A DNA stretch of 64,000 bases, taken from Demequina sp. NBRC 110051. Lineage in GTDB: Bacteria; Actinomycetota; Actinomycetes; Actinomycetales; Demequinaceae. The DNA lies in the NCBI RefSeq assembly GCF_002090055.1, contig NZ_BBRH01000012.1, positions 62,001 to 126,000 on the forward strand. Reading direction: 5' to 3'. A model generated the notes under the pieces. That model saw nothing but the letters and a program-made list of their open reading frames with translations, searched no databases and was not told the DNA's origin. Both the position numbers and the translations under genes were made by a program. Shown in pieces: positions 8,180-16,454 of the stretch (positions within the stretch are counted from its first letter, which is position 1; each line of letters starts with the position of its first letter).

Positions 8180-8964
8180 GCGAGCCCCTTCTCGATGAGG
8201 AAGTCCGCGAGCCGCGTGCCGGCGTCCCCGGTGTCGGTGATCTTGACGCGGTTCTCGCGCGGTGGCGCGGGCGAGGCATCCACCACCACGGTCCTCGCGC
8301 CGGCCTTGCCCACGGAGGCGGGATCGACGCCGAGGTCGGCCAGCGACCACTCGGTGACGGGCGCCTTGCGCGCGGCCATGATGAGCTTGAAGTTGGGATA
8401 GCGCGGTTTGTTCGCCTCGTCGGTCACCGACACGACCGCGGGTAGCGGCGCCACGAGGGTCTCGTGCGAGTCGGCGAGGTGGCGCTCGACCGTGACCTCG
8501 CCGTCTGCAACCGAGACGGCCGATGCGAGGGTCGCCTGCGACCAGTCGAGCTCGGCCGCGAGCGCGGTCGGCAGCATGGAGGTCAGCCCGTCGAGGGCCG
8601 CCATCCCCGTGATGATGAGGTCGAGGGGAGCCTCTGCGTGCACCGTGCGCACGGCGGCCGCGATGACCTCCGCCGTGCCGAAGACGTCGGAGTCCGCGAT
8701 GGCCTCGTCGGTGACGTGGATGGCGTGCTGCACGCCCAACTGGAGGGCCTTACGGACGGCCGCCACGGCATCGGCCCCACCCACGGTGAGGGCGTAGACC
8801 TCACCCTCACCCGCGGCTTCGACGAGCTGGAGCGCAGCCTCGACGGCATGCTCGTCCAGCTCGTTCATGGTGCCGTCGTCCGCGGTGCGGGTGACGCGCC
8901 CGTCAGTGAACGAACGCTGCGACTGAAGGTCGGGGACGTGCTTCACGGTGACCAGGATGCGCAT
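8176..8964 (-). CDS. etfB: Electron transfer flavoprotein beta subunit
   Basis: 262 residues from ATG 8964 (MRILVTVKHVPDLQ), a typical EtfB opening and length. The gene is translationally coupled to etfA by a 4-base overlap. The signature-like region around residues 110-140 (LIITGMAALDGLTSMLPTAL) fits the ETF beta AMP/FAD-interface segment. With EtfA it makes a soluble heterodimer. The sequence VGGADAVAAV is encoded across one exact copy of the iterated 14-bp word (8763-8776). A gap of 29 bp separates it from the membrane-protein gene upstream, which may be in the same operon. Confidence 0.95.
   Translation of the reverse strand: MRILVTVKHVPDLQSQRSFTDGRVTRTADDGTMNELDEHAVEAALQLVEAAGEGEVYALTVGGADAVAAVRKALQLGVQHAIHVTDEAIADSDVFGTAEVIAAAVRTVHAEAPLDLIITGMAALDGLTSMLPTALAAELDWSQATLASAVSVADGEVTVERHLADSHETLVAPLPAVVSVTDEANKPRYPNFKLIMAARKAPVTEWSLADLGVDPASVGKAGARTVVVDASPAPPRENRVKITDTGDAGTRLADFLIEKGLA
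8763..8776 (-). repeat. Exact copy of iterated word GGCCGATGCCGTGG
   Basis: Lies inside etfB, where it is read as Ala-Asp-Ala-Val on the coding strand. One of eight exact copies in the window. Confidence 0.8.
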
Positions 8965-8993
8965 GGCTTCCACCCTACCCACGCGGTCCCTCC

Positions 8994-9632
8994 TCAGTCG
9001 CGGTGCTGGGCCGCTCTCGACGCCTGGGACGCGAGCGTCGCGACGATGAAGAACACCCCGCCCGCGATCGTGGCCGCGGCGATCCACTCCGCATACGGCC
9101 GCTGCTCGCCGGGCGGCAGGCCGTAGTCTACGACCGCGGCTGCCGCGAAGGCCAGAGAGCCGGCAAGTGTCAACCACGCGGTCGCGGGGGTGCGCGCCCG
9201 CGGGTCCCACAGTTGCTCGCGCTTGGACACCGCCACCAGCGCGAGGATCGCGGCACTCACGTAGGCAGCGGAACCCCACGGTGCGCTCGTCCACACGATG
9301 TCCGCCGCGTCGACGGCGGTCAGGGCCGCGACGAGCGAACTGAGGATAGACGCGACGAACGCGCCCGCTCCCAGCAGCCGCATCGCGGCCGCCCACCAGT
9401 CGGCGATGTTCCCGGGCGTGGATCCCTGACGCGGTACGCGACGCCCGTCGAGGCGCAGTTGCTCGATGGCGGCCCACAGGAACAGAAGCGAGCCCGCGAG
9501 ATACAACGCGTTGGTCGCGATGACTCCGATCGCGGCCAGGGTATGGGGATAGGCCGCGACGATGAACAGCACGGAGCCCGCCGCGAAGCCCCAGGCCTCG
9601 CGGCGCATCCAAAGGAGGCTTCGCGCACGCAT
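8994..9632 (-). CDS. Small polytopic membrane protein, YrhK-like
   Basis: About 212 residues if started at ATG 9632; a GTG 18 bases further upstream is also possible, and neither has a strong ribosome site. Four to five hydrophobic segments are visible. The first pair (AWGFAAGSVLFIVAAYPH... and ALYLAGSLLFLWAAIEQL) resembles the YrhK-type repeat of two glycine-containing helices, and the second half repeats this pattern. No catalytic or transport motif is seen. The gene lies head-to-head with glgX and directly upstream of etfB. Family assignment is tentative and function unknown. Confidence 0.6.
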   Translation of the reverse strand: MRARSLLWMRREAWGFAAGSVLFIVAAYPHTLAAIGVIATNALYLAGSLLFLWAAIEQLRLDGRRVPRQGSTPGNIADWWAAAMRLLGAGAFVASILSSLVAALTAVDAADIVWTSAPWGSAAYVSAAILALVAVSKREQLWDPRARTPATAWLTLAGSLAFAAAAVVDYGLPPGEQRPYAEWIAAATIAGGVFFIVATLASQASRAAQHRD

Positions 9633-9741
9633 CGCGGCCACCGTACGCACGGCCCCCGTCTCAGACTCAAGCGGACCGTGTTCGCTCAGGGCGACACGCC
9701 CGCAACATGGCGCCGACACACCAGCCAGGCACAATGAGGAC

Positions 9742-11883
9742 ATGAACATCGAGGCAGTTGTGCCGTCCCCCACACCGCACCGCATGGGAGTCCACCTGGT
9801 CGACGACGGCGGCGTGGTCGGCGTCTACGCCGGTCACGCCACTGGGGTGGACCTGTGCCTGTTCGACGACGAGGACGCCGAGACCCGCATCCCACTGTTC
9901 GGGCCGAAGGCGGGCGTGTGGCACGCGTTCGTGCCGGGCCTGACGGAGGGGCAGCAGTATGGCTTCCGCGCCCACGGCCCGTGGGCGCCCAAGAAGGGCC
10001 ACCGCTACAACCCCGCCAAGCTGCTGCTCGACCCCTACGCGCGCGGCATCGAGGGCCACCTCACTCCCATGAACGACCCCGCGGCGCAGGCCCTGCTGTC
10101 CAACAAGGACGAGACGGACACGGCGCCGCTGGTGCCGCGCTCGGTGGTGACGGCGGAGCCGGGCGGCTCGTGGCAGACCCCGCGACCCCAGATCCCGTGG
10201 GAGGACACGGTGGTCTACGAGCTTCACGTCAAGGGCTTCACGCAGCAGATGACGGACGTGCCCGAGCACCTGCGCGGCACCTACGCGGGCCTGGCACACC
10301 CCGCATCGATCGACTACCTCACGTCCCTGGGAGTCACGACGGTCGAGTTGCTGCCGGTGCACGCGTTCGCGTCGGAGCCGCACCTCGAGAACATGGACCT
10401 CACCAACTACTGGGGCTACTCGACGATGGGGTTCTTCGCCCCGCACGCCGCGTATGCGACCGAGGAGGCGAGGTCGAAGGGCGCCCAGGGCGTCCTCGAC
10501 GAGTTCGTGGGCATGGTGGATCTGCTGCACCAGGCCGGGCTCGAGGTCATCCTCGATGTGGTCTATAACCACACGGCCGAGGCGGGCTGGGGTGACCGCA
10601 CGCTCTCGTGGCGCGGCCTCGACAACCACGCCTACTACCGCCACCAGCCGCACTCGCCCGGCCACTACGACGACACCACGGGAACGGGCAATACGCTCGA
10701 CTTCTCACACCCGCGCGTGGTGCAGATGACGATGGACTCGTTGCGTTACTGGGTTCAGGAGGTGGGTGTCGACGGGTTCCGCTTCGACCTCGCCGCCACG
10801 CTGGGCCGCACGGGCCACGGGTTCTCGACCAAGCATCCGTTCCTCGTGGGCCTCACCATGGATCCCCTGCTGGGCGGATCGAAGCTGATCGCCGAGCCGT
10901 GGGATGTCGGCATGGGCGGGTGGCAGGTGGGCAACTTCCCGGCACCCATGGCCGAGTGGAACGACCGCTTCCGCGACAAGGTGCGCTCGTTCTGGCTGGG
11001 CGACATGGCCAAGGGCGGGCGTAGCCACCCCACCGCTCCCGAGTTCGCGACGCGCCTGGCCGGCTCCTCCGACCTGTTTGGGCACTCCGAGCCGCCGCTC
11101 ATGCGAGGACCCATCGCCTCGGTGAACTTCGTGACGGCTCACGACGGCTTCACGGCCTACGACCTCACGTCGTACAACCACAAGCACAACGAGGCCAACG
11201 GCGAGGACAACCGCGACGGCAGCGACAACAACCGGTCCTGGAACCACGGGTTCGAGGGTGAGACGAGCGACGCGGACATCAACGCGATGCGCCGGCGCGC
11301 CATCCGCAATCTGCTGGGCACCACCCTGCTGAGCGCGGGCACGCCCATGCTGCTGGCCGGCGACGAGATCGGCAACACCCAGGGCGGTAACAACAACGCG
11401 TACTGCCAAGACAATGAGATCTCGTGGCTCGACTGGGCCATGCACCCGTGGCAGGCGGATCTGCGCGCCTCGGTCCAGCACCTGGTGGCGCTGCGTCGCG
11501 GGCACCGGGTCCTGCGCCCGGCCGAGTTCTACGAGGGGCGCGACCCGCACCCCGACGGGGACAACCCGCGCGCGGATTCCGCGTGGTTCACGGCGGGCGG
11601 CGAACCCGAGAGCGAGGACTGGTGGGAGGACCCGGCGACCCGCGTGCTGCAGTTCATGCGGTCGCTGGCGGACCGTGAGGAGCCCGACGCCCTGGTGATC
11701 GTGAACGGCTCGAACGACCCCGCGACCGTCATCACTCCCCCGGACGACGGCCCCGACTGGGAGATCGTGTGGGACTCCGCGTGGGAGTCACCCGTGGGTG
11801 TCCCCATCGAGATCGTGAAGCCCGGCGAGGAGCAAGTACTCGAGCCGCGCACCATCCGCGTGCTCGTCTCCCGGCGCTCCTAA
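9742..11883 (+). CDS. glgX: Glycogen debranching enzyme GlgX/TreX-type (GH13)
   Basis: 713 residues from ATG 9742, with AGGA a few bases before. An N-terminal CBM48-like domain (QYGFRAHGPW, YNPAKLLLDPYA) precedes the (beta/alpha)8 barrel. The catalytic motifs are clear: DVVYNHTAEAG, GFRFDLAA with the nucleophile Asp at residue 349, AEPWDVG with the acid/base Glu at residue 385, and VTAHDGF with the third carboxylate. The enzyme hydrolyses alpha-1,6 branches of glycogen in the cytoplasm. glgE and glgB lie about 11 kb downstream on the same strand, with the galactan locus between. It ends in the strong palindrome at 11892-11942. Family call firm; isoamylase versus GlgX specificity is inferred. 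Confidence 0.95.
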   Translation: MNIEAVVPSPTPHRMGVHLVDDGGVVGVYAGHATGVDLCLFDDEDAETRIPLFGPKAGVWHAFVPGLTEGQQYGFRAHGPWAPKKGHRYNPAKLLLDPYARGIEGHLTPMNDPAAQALLSNKDETDTAPLVPRSVVTAEPGGSWQTPRPQIPWEDTVVYELHVKGFTQQMTDVPEHLRGTYAGLAHPASIDYLTSLGVTTVELLPVHAFASEPHLENMDLTNYWGYSTMGFFAPHAAYATEEARSKGAQGVLDEFVGMVDLLHQAGLEVILDVVYNHTAEAGWGDRTLSWRGLDNHAYYRHQPHSPGHYDDTTGTGNTLDFSHPRVVQMTMDSLRYWVQEVGVDGFRFDLAATLGRTGHGFSTKHPFLVGLTMDPLLGGSKLIAEPWDVGMGGWQVGNFPAPMAEWNDRFRDKVRSFWLGDMAKGGRSHPTAPEFATRLAGSSDLFGHSEPPLMRGPIASVNFVTAHDGFTAYDLTSYNHKHNEANGEDNRDGSDNNRSWNHGFEGETSDADINAMRRRAIRNLLGTTLLSAGTPMLLAGDEIGNTQGGNNNAYCQDNEISWLDWAMHPWQADLRASVQHLVALRRGHRVLRPAEFYEGRDPHPDGDNPRADSAWFTAGGEPESEDWWEDPATRVLQFMRSLADREEPDALVIVNGSNDPATVITPPDDGPDWEIVWDSAWESPVGVPIEIVKPGEEQVLEPRTIRVLVSRRS

Positions 11884-11891
11884 GCGACAGG

Positions 11892-11942
11892 CGGCCGATG
11901 CCGTGGCGGGCCCGCGTACGGGCCTCGCCACGGCATCGGCCG
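11892..11942. terminator. Long bidirectional hairpin with two exact 14-mers
   Basis: A 23-bp stem with one bulged base and loop CGTA separates convergent glgX and the galactanase gene. The exact word GGCCGATGCCGTGG is at 11893-11906 and its exact inverse at 11928-11941. Inner arms GGCCCG/CGGGCC complete the stem. Confidence 0.8.
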
Positions 11943-11953
11943 TGTTTCGTGTC

Positions 11954-14900
11954 CTACTGAGTGACGGTGCACGACGAGTGGTTCAACACCATCTCCTCGA
12001 TGTCCCGCGCATCATGCGCAGCGCCATTGAAGCCGAAGGTCAGCTTCTTGCCAGGCCGGATGATGGAGTTCCAGGGCATCGCTTCGACGGTGACGTCACC
12101 GCCGATTTGATGTGCGGTTCCACTCCACAGATTCGTGATCGTCTCGTCACCCGCGAAGGTCCAGGACAGGTTCCAATCCTCGATGGTGTCGTCTGAGACG
12201 TTGGAGATCCACACCTGCGCGTTGAAGCCGCCCGGCCAGCGCCCATTGACCTTGTACGAGACCTCGCAGATCGGCTCCGCGTCATACGCGAGCATGGTGG
12301 TCGCGAAGGCGAGGTCGTGCACCGCGGCATCGACCGCGTCCTGGGCGGAGCGCGGCGAGACCATCAGGATCGCTCCGCGCTCGGTGGCCAGGTCGAGGCG
12401 CACGAGGCTGGCCTCGGTGTAGGCCGAACGGTCCACGCTTGCAGCGTCGGCAAGCGCGTCTGCGAGGGCGCCGGTGTCCGCCACCGACTCCTCCACGCGC
12501 ACGAGTCTCACGTCGTCGACGTATGACCAGTCACCGGGAACCAGGTCTGCCGAGACCCACACGTCGACCGCGGACGGCTCGGCGAGGGTGAACGTCACGC
12601 TCGCCTCGTCGTGGAGCGGCCAGCCCAGCAGAGCCAGCTGGTCCGTGTGCGTGGCGGTGCCGTCCCACACTCCCAGCTCGTAGGTCGTGTCCGATGCCCC
12701 GTTGGCACCGCCACCCGCCGAGCGTGCGCTCAGCGCGTAGGTACCCGCAGGCATGGTCGCGGTGGTCTGCGTCGCCGAGATCCAGAAGCCCGACGCCGCC
12801 GTGCCGTTCGACCATCCGTTGAGCGCGTAGGAGCCTTCCAGGTCGCTGTACTCGCTGACCCAGGCCGTGCCCTGGTCGGCCGAGGGCCACTCGTCGCCGG
12901 CCGCGATGGTCCATGGCGAGGGGTCGTCGACTCCCGCCTCGAAGCCACCGTTGCCGACCCAGTTGCGCTCGGTCACGGTGACGGTCGCGGTGGCGAGCCA
13001 GCCGTTCTCACTCTCGCCGTACACGGTGTACTCACCGGGTCCGTCGATGAGGCTCAGCACATCGTGCCAGGCGACCGACTCCGTGCTCGTCGAGTCGTCG
13101 TAGGCGACCACCGTGACAGTCGCGGGGAGGGTGATCTCCTCGCCGTCCACGACATTCACGGTGACGGGCCGCACGGTGGGATCGGGGATGGTGTTGTCGC
13201 CCTCGGTCAGTCCGTCGACGGCGTCCCTGAGCGCCGTCGTGGCCGCATCCACCGAGGCCTGGCTGGGCTCGGGCGAGCCCAGGATCAGGTCGGCGCGGTC
13301 CAGGCCGCGTCGCACCGCCAACGCCGAGACGGCGGTGTAGCCGTCGAGGTCGATCGCGGCGGCCTCCGCGGCAGCCTCAGCGAGCGCGGACGTGTCGACC
13401 GGTTCACTGGCAACGACCTCGGCGAACACGACCTCGTCGACGGTACCCCAGGCGCCCGCGGCGGCGTCGACCGCGATGGAGACGACCGCGGTGCCGTCGG
13501 AGGCGACGTTCAGCGGCGCCGTGGTGGGGTTCTGCCAGTTTGTCCAGTCGTCGAGGGTGGCGGTCGCGGACACGGTCGAAATCCCGGAAGACGCCGAGAT
13601 CACCACCTGGTCTCCCCTGCGGCCCTGGGCCTGAGCGGCCATCCGGTACTCGCCCGGAGCGAGACCCGTGATGGTCTGCTCAACCGTGAACCGCACCGTG
13701 CTGGAGCTGTAGAAGTGCAGCGAACGCGTGCTGTCGGGGAACGGGTCCTCGGACGACGAGATGGTGTAGCCGTTGCCGCTGCCGGTCCACGGCTCGACGC
13801 CGTCCTCGAAACCGCCGTTGACCACCATGGTGGTGCCAGCGCCGCCCTCGGGCAGCACGGTCACGGTGGCGGTGGCGTCGACGCCGGCCGAGGTGACGCC
13901 GTGCACGGTGTACGTGCCCGCACCCTGGATCCAGCCGTCACGGTAGGTCCAGGTCACGTCCTGAGTCTCGGTGATGCCGTCGGTGTAGCGCACCTGCACG
14001 GTCGCGGGAAGCGTGATCGTGTCACCGTCGGCGACCGTGAGCTCGGGCGCAATCACGCCGTCGAGCTCGCGTGGGCCCACGGTGCCGTTGACGGCGTACT
14101 GGTAGACGTTGAGGGACTCGAGCGGCGTGCCGTCGAAGGAGAACATCGCCTGGTTGTCCCAGGCCGAGCCACCGTAGCACTCGTCGTGGATGTACTCGTA
14201 GGAGGCCGAGGTCGCCCAGCCGGAGCCGTACTGCTCCCACAGCAGGGAGTTGGCCTCGACCTGGTCCGCGGGTCCCACGGGCAGCCATGCGGGCTCCCAG
14301 TAGAACGTGCCGATGCCGCGCTCCTCGTCGACGTTCGCGACGGCCTGCATTACGTCGCGCACCGCGAGCGCCTGGCCCTGGACCGACGTGGAGTACTGGT
14401 CGTAGTCGCTGTAGATCACGTTCGTGTGGCCGTCGCCGTCCTCGAGCGTGTGGGCCCACGAGACCTCCGCTACCGCAACCTCCTTATCAAAGGTCGTCGC
14501 GACGTCCGACAGGGTGCTCGTGAGGTTCTCGAGCGTGCCGTGCCAGTACGGGTAGTACGAGCTGAGGAACACGTCGTAGTCGACGCCGTTGTCCGCGAGC
14601 CTCTGCGCGTAGCCGGGGTAGGCACCGCGCTCGGGGTTGGTGAAGTGCACCGCGACCTTCGCGTCCGGGTAGACCTCGCGCACCGCGCTCGAACCCGCCT
14701 GGAAGATCTGCGAGGTGTTGGACCAGGTCGAGTTCGAGGTGGTGCCTGCGATCTGTCCGCCGGTGGTCTCGTTGCCGACCTGCACCATGCCGACGTCCAC
14801 TCCGGCATCGGCCATCTGCGTGAGAGTCGCGGCCGTGTAGTCGTGGACGTCGGTCACGATCTGGTCGAGGGTGTCTCCCTCCCAGGCCTTCGGAAGGATC

Positions 14901-15346
14901 TGCTGGCCCGGGTGGGCCCAGAAGTCCGAGTAGTGGAAGTTCACGAGGACGCGCATGCCGGCGTCGGTGGCGCGCTCGGCGATCTCGGTGGCGCGGTCGG
15001 CGTCGACGTTTCCCGCGCCGTAGCCCTGCCCCTCGGCGTTGAAGGGGTCGTTCCATACGCGCACGCGCACCCAGTTGACGCCGTGGTCCGCGAGGACCTC
15101 GAAAAGGTCTGCGGGCTCGCCGGAGTCGTCGCGGAACACCACGCCGGACTCCTCGAGCGACAGCACCGACGAGACGTCGACGCCGTTGATCCAACCTTCT
15201 CCCATGCCCTCGACCTTGGGCACGGTGATGCCCGCCTCCGCGGGTTCCTCGGCGGCGAGCGCCGCGCTGGACGCTCCCGCCGCGGTGAGAGCACCCGCCA
15301 CGGCTGCCGCCGTGACCGCTCCCAGTCGTGATCGCAACATTGCCAT
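11954..15346 (-). CDS. Secreted multidomain endo-beta-1,4-galactanase (GH53)
   Basis: 1130 residues from ATG 15346, with AAGGAAAG upstream; an earlier in-frame ATG at 15388 lacks this. A signal peptide ends near residue 35. The GH53 barrel spans about 45-420: VNWVRVRVWNDPF, LVNFHYSDFWAHPGQQ, acid/base Glu near 192 in QVGNETTGG, nucleophile Glu near 293 in AVAEVSWAH. Then come an Ig-like Big_4 segment, a jelly-roll CBM (NGGFEDG..., about 505-650, CBM61-like), another Big_4 segment, a second such module (NGGFEAG, about 795-950), and a C-terminal CBM2-type domain (about 1024-1130) with the expected terminal Cys pair. It cuts pectin-side-chain galactan outside the cell; the products fit the adjacent importer. 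CBM names are inferred. Confidence 0.93.
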   Translation of the reverse strand: MAMLRSRLGAVTAAAVAGALTAAGASSAALAAEEPAEAGITVPKVEGMGEGWINGVDVSSVLSLEESGVVFRDDSGEPADLFEVLADHGVNWVRVRVWNDPFNAEGQGYGAGNVDADRATEIAERATDAGMRVLVNFHYSDFWAHPGQQILPKAWEGDTLDQIVTDVHDYTAATLTQMADAGVDVGMVQVGNETTGGQIAGTTSNSTWSNTSQIFQAGSSAVREVYPDAKVAVHFTNPERGAYPGYAQRLADNGVDYDVFLSSYYPYWHGTLENLTSTLSDVATTFDKEVAVAEVSWAHTLEDGDGHTNVIYSDYDQYSTSVQGQALAVRDVMQAVANVDEERGIGTFYWEPAWLPVGPADQVEANSLLWEQYGSGWATSASYEYIHDECYGGSAWDNQAMFSFDGTPLESLNVYQYAVNGTVGPRELDGVIAPELTVADGDTITLPATVQVRYTDGITETQDVTWTYRDGWIQGAGTYTVHGVTSAGVDATATVTVLPEGGAGTTMVVNGGFEDGVEPWTGSGNGYTISSSEDPFPDSTRSLHFYSSSTVRFTVEQTITGLAPGEYRMAAQAQGRRGDQVVISASSGISTVSATATLDDWTNWQNPTTAPLNVASDGTAVVSIAVDAAAGAWGTVDEVVFAEVVASEPVDTSALAEAAAEAAAIDLDGYTAVSALAVRRGLDRADLILGSPEPSQASVDAATTALRDAVDGLTEGDNTIPDPTVRPVTVNVVDGEEITLPATVTVVAYDDSTSTESVAWHDVLSLIDGPGEYTVYGESENGWLATATVTVTERNWVGNGGFEAGVDDPSPWTIAAGDEWPSADQGTAWVSEYSDLEGSYALNGWSNGTAASGFWISATQTTATMPAGTYALSARSAGGGANGASDTTYELGVWDGTATHTDQLALLGWPLHDEASVTFTLAEPSAVDVWVSADLVPGDWSYVDDVRLVRVEESVADTGALADALADAASVDRSAYTEASLVRLDLATERGAILMVSPRSAQDAVDAAVHDLAFATTMLAYDAEPICEVSYKVNGRWPGGFNAQVWISNVSDDTIEDWNLSWTFAGDETITNLWSGTAHQIGGDVTVEAMPWNSIIRPGKKLTFGFNGAAHDARDIEEMVLNHSSCTVTQ

Positions 15347-15455
15347 CCTGCTTTCCTTTCGATCCTCTTTGATCTGGGGTACTGCCATGGTGCGGCCTGA
15401 GGCGCTGATGCGCCTACTGCGCGGGGAGTGGGGCGGCGCCTGTACCGCCCCGGAA

Positions 15456-15469
15456 GCCGTCGCGACGGC
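15456..15469. promoter_or_regulatory. Perfect 14-bp palindrome upstream of the galactanase
   Basis: GCCGTCGCGACGGC is a perfect palindrome centred on CG, 110 bp before the galactanase start. It does not match the TGnAACCGCTTnCA sites near lacI. It could bind a dimeric repressor or may be chance in GC-rich DNA. Confidence 0.3.
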
Positions 15470-15480
15470 ACACGACGCTC

Positions 15481-15512
15481 CTGGGAGCAGTCACCTCTGT
15501 GACCGCTCCCAG
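15481..15512 (-). terminator. Hairpin after the galacto-oligosaccharide permease operon
   Basis: Two 14-base arms (CTGGGAGCAGTCAC and its partner) flank the loop CTCT. The only non-Watson-Crick position becomes a G-U pair in the leftward transcript, so the RNA hairpin is complete only in the direction of the permease genes. It lies 50 bp after the last permease stop. Confidence 0.65.
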
Positions 15513-15561
15513 GAGTGGGAACGCTGCAGTGCGCGAGAACGGAAGTGGCATCGGCCCTGGG

Positions 15562-16452
15562 TTATCCCTTGACCGAGCCTGCGGTGAGGCCGCCCACGAT
15601 GTACTTCTGGAGCGACAGGAAGATGACCAGCACCGGGATCGACGCGATGACCGCGCCGGCCGAGAACAGGCCCCAGTTGGCGCTCAGCTGGTTCGACACC
15701 CACTGGTACATGCCGACGGCCAGCGTCCACTGGTCCTGCGAGACCAGCACGATCTTGGCGAGGATGAAGTCTCCGAATGCCGAGATGAAGGCCAGCAGTC
15801 CCACCACCGCGAGGATGGGGGTCACGAGCGGCATAATGAGCCTCCAGAAGATCTGGGCGTGGGTGGCGCCGTCGACCTTCGCGGACTCGTCGATGTCCTG
15901 CGGGATGGTGTTGAAGAAGCCGTACATGAGGAACGTGTTCGCCCCGAGTGCGCCGCCCAAATACACGCAGATGAGGGCGATCTTCGAGTTGATGCCGAGC
16001 GCGGGAATCACGTTGCCCAAGGCCGTCAGCAGCAGGAAAACGGACACGAACGCGACCGTCTGAGGGAACATCTGGACGATGAGCAGCGTGGTCAGTCCCC
16101 CGCGGCGGCCCTTGAAGCGGAAGCGCGAGAAAGCGTAGGCCGCGCACGCGCCCATGAGGACGGCGCCGAGGGCCGAGGCTCCGCCGACGATGAGCGTGTT
16201 CCACACCCATGTCCAGTACGAGGTGTCCGACAGTGCCGCGTAGTTGCTGAAGGACAGGTCGGAGAACAACGCCGATGTGCTCGACAGCGTGCCCGATGAC
16301 GACAACGACGCCGACAGCACGTAGACCAGCGGGAAGGCCGCGTAGAAGATGATGATCGCGGCGACGGGATACTTCCAGCCCACCTCGCCCCACCAGCGCG
16401 AGCGGCGGCTGGGGTTGCGACGGACGGGAGCCTGGGCGGTGACCTCACTCAT
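15562..16452 (-). CDS. ABC sugar permease, MalG/GanQ-like
   Basis: 296 residues from ATG 16452. Six hydrophobic segments are visible; the first, KYPVAAIIIFYAAFPLVYVLSASL, follows a basic cytoplasmic tail. The EAA loop contacting the ATPase is recognisable around VDGATHAQIFWRLIMPLVTPIL (E/A-A---G pattern). It is a carbohydrate-uptake-1 family permease. Together with the preceding MalF-like protein it forms the channel for the adjacent binding protein. No ATPase gene is present, so a shared MsiK/UgpC-like ATPase elsewhere is likely, as usual in actinobacteria. Galacto-oligosaccharide as substrate is inferred from the neighbouring GH53 and GH42 genes. Two bases separate it from the MalF-like gene. 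Confidence 0.92.
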   Translation of the reverse strand: MSEVTAQAPVRRNPSRRSRWWGEVGWKYPVAAIIIFYAAFPLVYVLSASLSSSGTLSSTSALFSDLSFSNYAALSDTSYWTWVWNTLIVGGASALGAVLMGACAAYAFSRFRFKGRRGGLTTLLIVQMFPQTVAFVSVFLLLTALGNVIPALGINSKIALICVYLGGALGANTFLMYGFFNTIPQDIDESAKVDGATHAQIFWRLIMPLVTPILAVVGLLAFISAFGDFILAKIVLVSQDQWTLAVGMYQWVSNQLSANWGLFSAGAVIASIPVLVIFLSLQKYIVGGLTAGSVKG

Positions 16453-16454
16453 GG

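Noticed and set aside
8180-9612. Longer frames extending upstream of etfA and etfB
   Set aside because: The extensions are Arg-rich antisense-type sequence. The conserved starts MTTVAVL and MRILVTVKH and the ATGA overlap fix the true starts.
12611-15331. 906-codon + strand frame opposite the galactanase
   Set aside because: Antisense shadow with Arg/Gly/His-rich low-complexity translation and no motif. The GH53 reading is well supported.
15347-15388. Upstream ATG (15388) as the galactanase start
   Set aside because: It would add a charged 14-residue leader before the signal peptide and has no ribosome site, while ATG 15346 follows AAGGAAAG.
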